NCBI GenBank assembly: GCA_031552405.1
Contig: JAVBMN010000010.1
Span: 1 to 64,000, forward strand
Origin: UBA1794 sp031552405
GTDB taxonomy: Bacteria > Bacteroidota > Bacteroidia > Bacteroidales > Bacteroidaceae
Length of the DNA stretch: 64,000 nucleotides
Direction: 5' to 3'
Positions 58,949-64,000 of this stretch are shown here, piece after piece (positions within the stretch are counted from its first letter, which is position 1; each line of letters opens with the position of its first letter). The notes under the pieces were generated by a model. That model did no database searches and had not been told where the DNA came from. It saw nothing but the letters and a program-made list of their open reading frames with translations. The position numbers were made by a program, and so were the translations under genes.

Positions 58949-59719
58949 TCAGTCTGCGTCTTTCCACACGGGAAACTTCTCCCGAAAGCGGTACAATGAT
59001 TCTTTGTCGATGGCAACAGTTGTCAGTCCTTCTTCATCTTCGACAAATGAAGTAAGCGCTTCACCCTTGGCGCTGTACAGACAGGAGTGTCCGTTGTAAT
59101 GCAATCCCGCCCCATCTTCTCCCACGCGGTTTACACCACATACATACGATTGGTTTTCAATGGCGCGGGCGGGCAACAGTATATCCCATACCTGAATGCG
59201 TGAAGCGGGCCAATTGGCCACATACAACGCTAGGTCATACTCACAGGAGTGATTGCGGCTCCACACCGGGAAACGCAAATCATAACACACCTGCAACACG
59301 ATGTTCCACCCTTTGTAGTTAAATACAGGGCGCGAAGTGCCGGGGGCAAAGTAGCGATCCTCTCCACCCATTCGGAACAGGTGCCGCTTATCATAGTACA
59401 TGGAGTCTCCCTCAGGAGTAATCAGAAAAGCACGATTATAGCAATTTCCCTCTTCTGCACAGATAAAGCTGCCGGCCAATGCCAATCCGCATTCCTGCGC
59501 CAAAGTAAGCAACCGCATGATGGTAACACCTGTCATAGGCTCTGCCAATGCACCGGATTGCATGCTGAAACCCGTAGTACACATTTCCGGTAACACCACT
59601 AAGTCCGAACGGTCTTTCAAACCCTTGATTTGTTGTTCCAGGTTGGAAAGATTTGCAGCCTTATCCTCCCATACAAGAGAGGTTTGCAATAATGTTACAC
59701 GCAATGTTTCTTTATTCAT
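58949..59719 (-). CDS. Nitrilase-superfamily amidase (omega-amidase, YafV-like)
   Basis: A 256-residue protein with the complete Glu-Lys-Cys triad: E45 in VLPEMCTTGFS, K111 in YYDKRHLF and C145 in LQVCYDLRFPVWSRN. The order and length fit the YafV/NIT2 omega-amidase branch, which hydrolyses alpha-ketoglutaramate and alpha-ketosuccinamate. It overlaps the acyltransferase gene upstream by 8 bases, so the two are co-translated. Confidence 0.9.
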   Translation of the reverse strand: MNKETLRVTLLQTSLVWEDKAANLSNLEQQIKGLKDRSDLVVLPEMCTTGFSMQSGALAEPMTGVTIMRLLTLAQECGLALAGSFICAEEGNCYNRAFLITPEGDSMYYDKRHLFRMGGEDRYFAPGTSRPVFNYKGWNIVLQVCYDLRFPVWSRNHSCEYDLALYVANWPASRIQVWDILLPARAIENQSYVCGVNRVGEDGAGLHYNGHSCLYSAKGEALTSFVEDEEGLTTVAIDKESLYRFREKFPVWKDAD

Positions 59720-60290
59720 TTCCGAATTCTCCTACCGTAAATTTCTCAGGGTGCTTTCCTTTTCCATCAAACTTCTGGTAATAGTGTCTGATTTCATCCA
59801 TATCACGCTCCACATCACCTGTCGGATAAATCACTTTTTCTCCAATGATGGTCTTTGTCGGGTAATCCACACCGTATAAAACAATTGGAATATTAGCGCC
59901 CAGTGCTATATAATAGAAACCGCGCTTCCATTCCGGATTGTATTTCCGTGTAGCTTCGGGAGTAATGGCCAGATGAAAAAAATCGCTTTCTTCAACCCTT
60001 TCAATGATTTGATCCACCAAAGAGGTCTTCTTACTGCGATCCACCGGGATACCTCCAAAGGTACGCCACATCAAATTCAATGGAAATATAAACCATTCTT
60101 TCTTCATCAAAAAACTGGCCTTACGTCCAATAGCACCGTAGAAGAACTGCGCAATAATAAAATCCCAATTACTTGTATGGGGCGCCACACACAGGATACA
60201 TTTATTATAGTCGGGTACTTTTACTACCGCCTTCCAGCCCATACATTTGAAGAAAATCCATCGGCAAGCTGCTTCGTATAATTTACGCAT
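59712..60290 (-). CDS. Lyso-phospholipid-type acyltransferase (PlsC-like)
   Basis: A 192-residue protein from the ATG at 60290 (MRKLYEAACRWIFFKCMGWK). The acyltransferase motifs are present: HTSNWDF (HxxxxD), then RTFGGIPVDRSKKTSL, and ITPEATRK in place of the third block. Short single-domain members like this acylate glycerol phosphate or related lipids. It overlaps the amidase gene by 8 bases. Confidence 0.82.
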   Translation of the reverse strand: MRKLYEAACRWIFFKCMGWKAVVKVPDYNKCILCVAPHTSNWDFIIAQFFYGAIGRKASFLMKKEWFIFPLNLMWRTFGGIPVDRSKKTSLVDQIIERVEESDFFHLAITPEATRKYNPEWKRGFYYIALGANIPIVLYGVDYPTKTIIGEKVIYPTGDVERDMDEIRHYYQKFDGKGKHPEKFTVGEFGNE

Positions 60291-60445
60291 AGTCTGCAAT
60301 TTCAAAAAACGCAGGAGTGAAGCATTGATACCTCACTCCCTCTTTGTGTAAGTTTAAAAGCTCAGAAAGTATATTATGATACTATCTTTCGTGGTGCGTT
60401 ATATAACTTTTCCTACAATAATATGACAAAATTCTTCTACAAGAA

Positions 60446-60715
60446 TCAGCTTAATGATTGTAGTTTTGTTATGATTTCCTGCACTTTTTCATTTAATTCC
60501 TTGTGTAGCTTTTTATAGAACAACTTCTCGTTTCCACTCTCAGTATGCGAGATACGACTTACAAACTCATTCTGAAGTCCTAAGATATCAGTCATAATGC
60601 CTGCAGCTTTATCGACATCTACATTGGGCACAAAATTGCTGACAACCACACATTCGGCAAACAGCTCGCCACAGATATTATTGATGTTTTTTTTCAAGTT
60701 TTTTCGATTAGCCAT
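60446..60715 (-). CDS. Small conserved helical protein
   Basis: An 89-residue soluble protein from the ATG at 60715 (MANRKNLKKNINNICGELFA). The frame opens further upstream to 60784, but those residues cover the intergenic region and are rich in Y and K. It has three amphipathic helices (ELFAECVVVSN, DVDKAAGIMTDILGLQNEFV, KLFYKKLHKELNEKVQEIIT). Function unknown. It is divergent from pfp. Confidence 0.7.
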   Translation of the reverse strand: MANRKNLKKNINNICGELFAECVVVSNFVPNVDVDKAAGIMTDILGLQNEFVSRISHTESGNEKLFYKKLHKELNEKVQEIITKLQSLS

Positions 60716-60794
60716 AATTGAATAGATCTTTAATTGTTCTTTATAACTTCTATATTTTCGGTAAAAGTATGGAGAATATTTCAAATAAAAAAAT

Positions 60795-60802
60795 TATTTT
60801 TG
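60795..60802 (+). promoter_or_regulatory. Promoter -7 element of pfp
   Basis: TATTTTTG matches TAnnTTTG, 70 bases before the pfp ATG. A convincing -33 was not seen. Confidence 0.5.
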
Positions 60803-60872
60803 CATCGAATTAGAACAAAGTTCGAAAATCCAAATCAATCAATTTTATAAATTACTAAACAGAAAACGTAAA

Positions 60873-62519
60873 ATGACTAAAAGTGCGTTGCAAATTGCGA
60901 GAGCTGCTTACCAGCCTAAACTGCCCAAAGCATTAAGAGGTGCTGTAAAAGCTGTGGAAGGAGCATCAACCCAGTCGGTAGCCGATCAGGAATCCATCCA
61001 GAAACTTTTCCCCAACACGTACGGAATGCCGGTAATTACCTTTGAGGAAACTACCGAACCCCTGAATTTCCCTGCTATCAATGTAGGTGTTATTCTCTCT
61101 GGCGGACAGGCTCCCGGTGGACACAATGTGATCTCCGGTTTGTTTGACGGTATCAAGAAGATGAACCCCTCGAGCCGTTTGTTCGGTTTCATTCTGGGCC
61201 CTGGCGGTTTGGTAGATCATAACTACAAAGAGCTCACAGTGGAAATCATTGATGAGTACCGCAATACAGGTGGTTTTGACATCATCGGCTCCGGACGTAC
61301 CAAGCTGGAAGAAGAAGCCCAGTTTGAGAAAGGACTGGAAATCATCCGGCAGCTGGATATCAAGGCACTGGTAATCATCGGTGGCGACGATTCCAACACA
61401 AATGCATGTGTGCTGGCTGAATATTATGCAAATAAGAAGTACGGTGTACAGGTAGTAGGCTGTCCCAAGACTATTGACGGCGACTTGAAAAATGAGCAGA
61501 TTGAAACCTCTTTCGGTTTTGACACCGCTACCAAGGTATACTCTGAGGTGATTGGTAACATTCAACGCGACTGTAACTCTGCCCGTAAATACTGGCACTT
61601 CATCAAGCTGATGGGCCGTTCTGCTTCGCACATTGCTTTGGAATGCGCTTTGCAGACTCAACCAAACATCTGTATCGTTTCCGAGGAAGTAGAAGCCAAC
61701 AACGAGAGCCTTGACGATGTAGTAACTTATATCGCACAGGCGGTAGCTAACCGTGCTGCAGAAGGAAATAACTTCGGTACCGTACTGATCCCCGAGGGAC
61801 TGATTGAGTTTATCCCTGCTATGAAAGCGCTTATTTCCGAGTTGAACGACTTCCTTGCTCATAATGCAAAGGATTTTGCCAATATCAAGAAGAGCAAACA
61901 ACGTGAATTTATTATCTCAAAGCTCTCTCCTGAGAATTCTGCCATCTATGAAAGTCTGCCCGAAGGCGTAGCCCGTCAGCTTACACTGGATCGTGACCCT
62001 CATGGTAACGTGCAGGTTTCTCTTATTGAAACTGAGAAGTTGTTGAGTGACATGGTAGCCGTGAAGCTGGCTCAATGGAAAGAAGAAGGTAAGTTCGTGG
62101 GCAAGTTTGCCGCTCAGCATCACTTCTTCGGTTATGAAGGCCGTTGTGCTGCTCCTTCCAACTACGATGCCGACTACTGCTACTCACTGGGCTACACTGC
62201 ATCGGCACTGATTGCCAATGGAAAAACCGGCTACATGTCGTCTGTACGCAACACCACCGCTCCCGCCGAACAATGGATTGCCGGTGGTATCCCCATCACT
62301 ATGATGATGAACATGGAACGCCGTCACGGCGAAATGAAGCCCGTAATCCAGAAGGCCCTTGTAAAGCTGAATGGTGCACCCTTCCTTACATTCGCAAAGA
62401 ACCGCGATGTATGGGCTAAGGAAACAGCCTACGTATACCCCGGTCCTATCCAGTACTTTGGCCCTACTGAAGTATGCGATCAACCTACAAAGACCCTTGC
62501 TTTAGAGCAAGGTAAGTAA
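60873..62519 (+). CDS. pfp: Diphosphate--fructose-6-phosphate 1-phosphotransferase
   Basis: A 548-residue long-type PPi-dependent phosphofructokinase. Visible: the phosphate loop SGGQAPGGHNVISGLF, GGDDSNTNACVLAEYYANKK (the D-S after GGD marks PPi use), PKTIDGDLKNEQIETSFGFD, and GRSASHIALECALQTQPNIC. It interconverts fructose 6-phosphate and fructose 1,6-bisphosphate and is reversible, as expected for a glycolytic Bacteroidales. It is a single gene with its own terminator. Confidence 0.95.
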   Translation: MTKSALQIARAAYQPKLPKALRGAVKAVEGASTQSVADQESIQKLFPNTYGMPVITFEETTEPLNFPAINVGVILSGGQAPGGHNVISGLFDGIKKMNPSSRLFGFILGPGGLVDHNYKELTVEIIDEYRNTGGFDIIGSGRTKLEEEAQFEKGLEIIRQLDIKALVIIGGDDSNTNACVLAEYYANKKYGVQVVGCPKTIDGDLKNEQIETSFGFDTATKVYSEVIGNIQRDCNSARKYWHFIKLMGRSASHIALECALQTQPNICIVSEEVEANNESLDDVVTYIAQAVANRAAEGNNFGTVLIPEGLIEFIPAMKALISELNDFLAHNAKDFANIKKSKQREFIISKLSPENSAIYESLPEGVARQLTLDRDPHGNVQVSLIETEKLLSDMVAVKLAQWKEEGKFVGKFAAQHHFFGYEGRCAAPSNYDADYCYSLGYTASALIANGKTGYMSSVRNTTAPAEQWIAGGIPITMMMNMERRHGEMKPVIQKALVKLNGAPFLTFAKNRDVWAKETAYVYPGPIQYFGPTEVCDQPTKTLALEQGK

Positions 62520-62536
62520 ATAGCCTTTTTATATAA

Positions 62537-62568
62537 TGCCCGGAAAAGTATTTTTCCGGGCATTGTTT
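62537..62568 (+). terminator. Terminator of pfp
   Basis: TGCCCGGAAAA (62537-62547) pairs with TTTTCCGGGCA (62552-62562), a perfect 11-base stem followed by TTGTTT. Confidence 0.9.
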
Positions 62569-62619
62569 CCAAATAAAGGGTGAGATCCTATATAAGATCA
62601 TTGCTTTTTTCCACTTTTT

Positions 62620-63450
62620 ATGCCTGCTAAAGGAACATCCCGGAAAACGCATACCACTGCTTCTCCGCGCAAAAAGAGAAAGGTATCCGAACAGCCCGAC
62701 TGGCTCGTGCGCCTTTTGCGTACACTGACCTGGATGCTTATTCTCGGAGTGTTCTACTATTTCTTCGTCAGACCATACACATACCGCTGGCGATATGTAC
62801 CCGGGAAAGACGGCTACGGGGTATATATGCCCGACGGCTACACCATACACGGTATTGATATTTCCCGCTATCAAAAAGACATAGATTGGCCCCAGCTGGT
62901 GGATAACCAACAAAAGAAATATCCTATTAAATTTGTCTTTGTAAAAGCCACAGAAGGCGAAACATTCCGTGATGTGCTGTTTGATGATAATTTTCACAAC
63001 GCCCGGCGTTACGGATTTATACGAGGAGCATACCACTTTTACACCCCTTCCGTAGCTCCGGAAAAGCAGGCGAAGAACTTTATCAGTACGGTAAAACTTC
63101 TCTCCGGCGACTTACCTCCCGTACTTGATGTAGAGCAACGTGGTGACAAAACACAGGACGAACTGAAACGTGACGTGAAATCCTGGCTGCGCATTGTAGA
63201 GAAACACTACGGTGTGAAGCCCATTATCTATGCTTCCTGGAAGTTCAAAGAAGCCCACCTCAGCGACGAGGTACTGGATAAGTACCCTTTCTGGATCGCG
63301 CATTACTATGTAGACTCTGTATTATACACTGGCCAGTGGCATTTTTGGCAGCACACAGATATTGCTACTATCCCGGGTATTAAAACGGCTGTAGACATGA
63401 ATATTTTCCATGGCTCCATGGAGGATCTTACCAAGATGACACTACGGTAA
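62620..63450 (+). CDS. Membrane-anchored GH25 lysozyme
   Basis: A 276-residue protein with a basic cytoplasmic start (about 1-25), one membrane helix (30-50, LLRTLTWMLILGVFYYFFV) and a GH25 muramidase domain facing the periplasm. Catalytic residues are D80 in HGIDISRYQ and the DVE motif (D170, E172) in PPVLDVEQ. FVKATEG and AYHFY are intact, as is HFWQHTD. It cleaves peptidoglycan. Its 3' end overlaps the convergent bioD by 9 bases. Confidence 0.93.
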   Translation: MPAKGTSRKTHTTASPRKKRKVSEQPDWLVRLLRTLTWMLILGVFYYFFVRPYTYRWRYVPGKDGYGVYMPDGYTIHGIDISRYQKDIDWPQLVDNQQKKYPIKFVFVKATEGETFRDVLFDDNFHNARRYGFIRGAYHFYTPSVAPEKQAKNFISTVKLLSGDLPPVLDVEQRGDKTQDELKRDVKSWLRIVEKHYGVKPIIYASWKFKEAHLSDEVLDKYPFWIAHYYVDSVLYTGQWHFWQHTDIATIPGIKTAVDMNIFHGSMEDLTKMTLR

Positions 63451-64000
63451 TTCTATCTCCGGCACAAGGACCAACTCTGTATCGGGAAAGTTTTTCTCCA
63501 AATACCCCTGAATATACTCCTGTGTATCCTTCTGGATAATTCGGTCTTCCACAGTGGGATATAGGTTATAGGCCACTGCTGCCAGAGGAATATTCCTGCT
63601 CTTAATAGCCTCCAGGCTAAGCAGGGTATGGTTGATGCTGCCAAGCTTCCCCGAAGTCACAAAAATCACCGGATACCCCATCTGCACTATATAATCTATT
63701 GTAAACTGATCTTCGGTAAGCGGCACCATCAAACCTCCGGCACCTTCCAGCAACACCACCTCATAACGGCGGGATAACTCACGAGTAGCAGCTTCTATTT
63801 TCTGAAAATCAATAGGTCGGTCATCCAACCGCGAAGCCAGCAAAGGCGAAGCAGGGTAGGAGAATATCTCCGGCATAGTAAGCCCTTCACGATCCTCTGC
63901 AGCAAGAGGAATCCCCATAATACGACGATGTAGTTCTATGTCCTCCGAAAGATCCACATTACCGGTTTGTATAAATTTCTGGGTAATGGTACGGATTCCC
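63442..64000 (-). CDS. bioD: Dethiobiotin synthetase, 5' part beyond the window
   Basis: The visible 186 residues are the C-terminal part. The frame runs off the window end with GIRTITQKFIQTGNVDLSED, which carries the family's lysine-containing KPVQTG-like segment. VVLLEGAGGLMVPLTEDQFT is the second nucleotide motif and PVIFVTSGKLGSINHTLLSL follows. The P-loop lies outside the window. The enzyme closes the ureido ring of biotin with ATP and CO2. Convergent with the GH25 gene. Confidence 0.9.
   Translation of the reverse strand, partial: GIRTITQKFIQTGNVDLSEDIELHRRIMGIPLAAEDREGLTMPEIFSYPASPLLASRLDDRPIDFQKIEAATRELSRRYEVVLLEGAGGLMVPLTEDQFTIDYIVQMGYPVIFVTSGKLGSINHTLLSLEAIKSRNIPLAAVAYNLYPTVEDRIIQKDTQEYIQGYLEKNFPDTELVLVPEIELP

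Noticed and set aside
60966..61901. Open frame of 311 codons opposite pfp
   Set aside because: It is antisense to a complete PFP; the translated sequence has no family features.

Overview
This window is typical of a gut Bacteroidales chromosome (Bacteroides-like). The signs are: promoters of the Bacteroidetes type (TTTG, about 20 bases, TAnnTTTG), almost no Shine-Dalgarno sequences, several secreted GH2/GH43/GH51 glycosidases, a PPi-dependent phosphofructokinase, a DUF3256 gene, a 6-bladed beta-propeller lipoprotein, an HU-like/VapE gene pair and M56-TonB membrane proteases. The species cannot be named from the sequence alone.

Layout. 1-11983: one-direction cluster of five secreted glycosidases (GH43, GH51-like, GH51, two tandem GH2) for arabinose/galactose-decorated plant glycans. 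12019-13775: a GNAT acetyltransferase and, divergent, a FUSC membrane protein. 13802-20491: four-gene operon of secreted proteins, several with fasciclin (FAS1) repeats, sharing an N-terminal motif. 20507-20680: palindromic mobile-like element. 20989-24493: iorA-iorB-paaK, linking aryl-pyruvates, aryl-acetyl-CoAs and aryl-acetates. 24494-25503: 1-kb gap. Then dnaA, a TPR protein, def, ruvX, trpS, tRNA-Val, a third GH2 enzyme and a DUF3256 gene.

35896-41516: an EreA/ChaN-like lipoprotein, a small MITE-like element, and a BlaI-type repressor with two tandem M56 protease/TonB-domain proteins; the repressor gene carries a clear palindromic operator over its own promoter. 41618-49404: thiamine operon (promoter, TPP riboswitch, thiS-thiE-thiG-thiC-unknown-RAYT-thiH-thiF-tenI), invaded by a REP-associated transposase gene and its REP hairpins. 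REP sequence now supplies the C-terminal tails of ThiE and ThiH and an internal piece of the transposase itself.

49510-53710: an AT-rich beta-propeller lipoprotein and a divergent HU-like/VapE-like pair. The two genes are separated by a 108-base palindrome made of four TCACC/GGTGA operators at exactly 22-base spacing. The pair is bracketed by short inverted CCCTTCAC-rich repeats and, further out, by roughly 350-base inverted repeats at 47855-48240 and 53360-53710. 53714-64000: YgiQ radical SAM protein, a small unknown, a large amidase/golvesin/FN3 protein, a nitrilase-family amidase, an acyltransferase, a small conserved protein, pfp, a GH25 lysozyme and the 3' part of bioD.

The most unusual parts are the HU/VapE module with its periodic operator array, the RAYT/REP colonisation of the thiamine operon, and the FAS1 operon.
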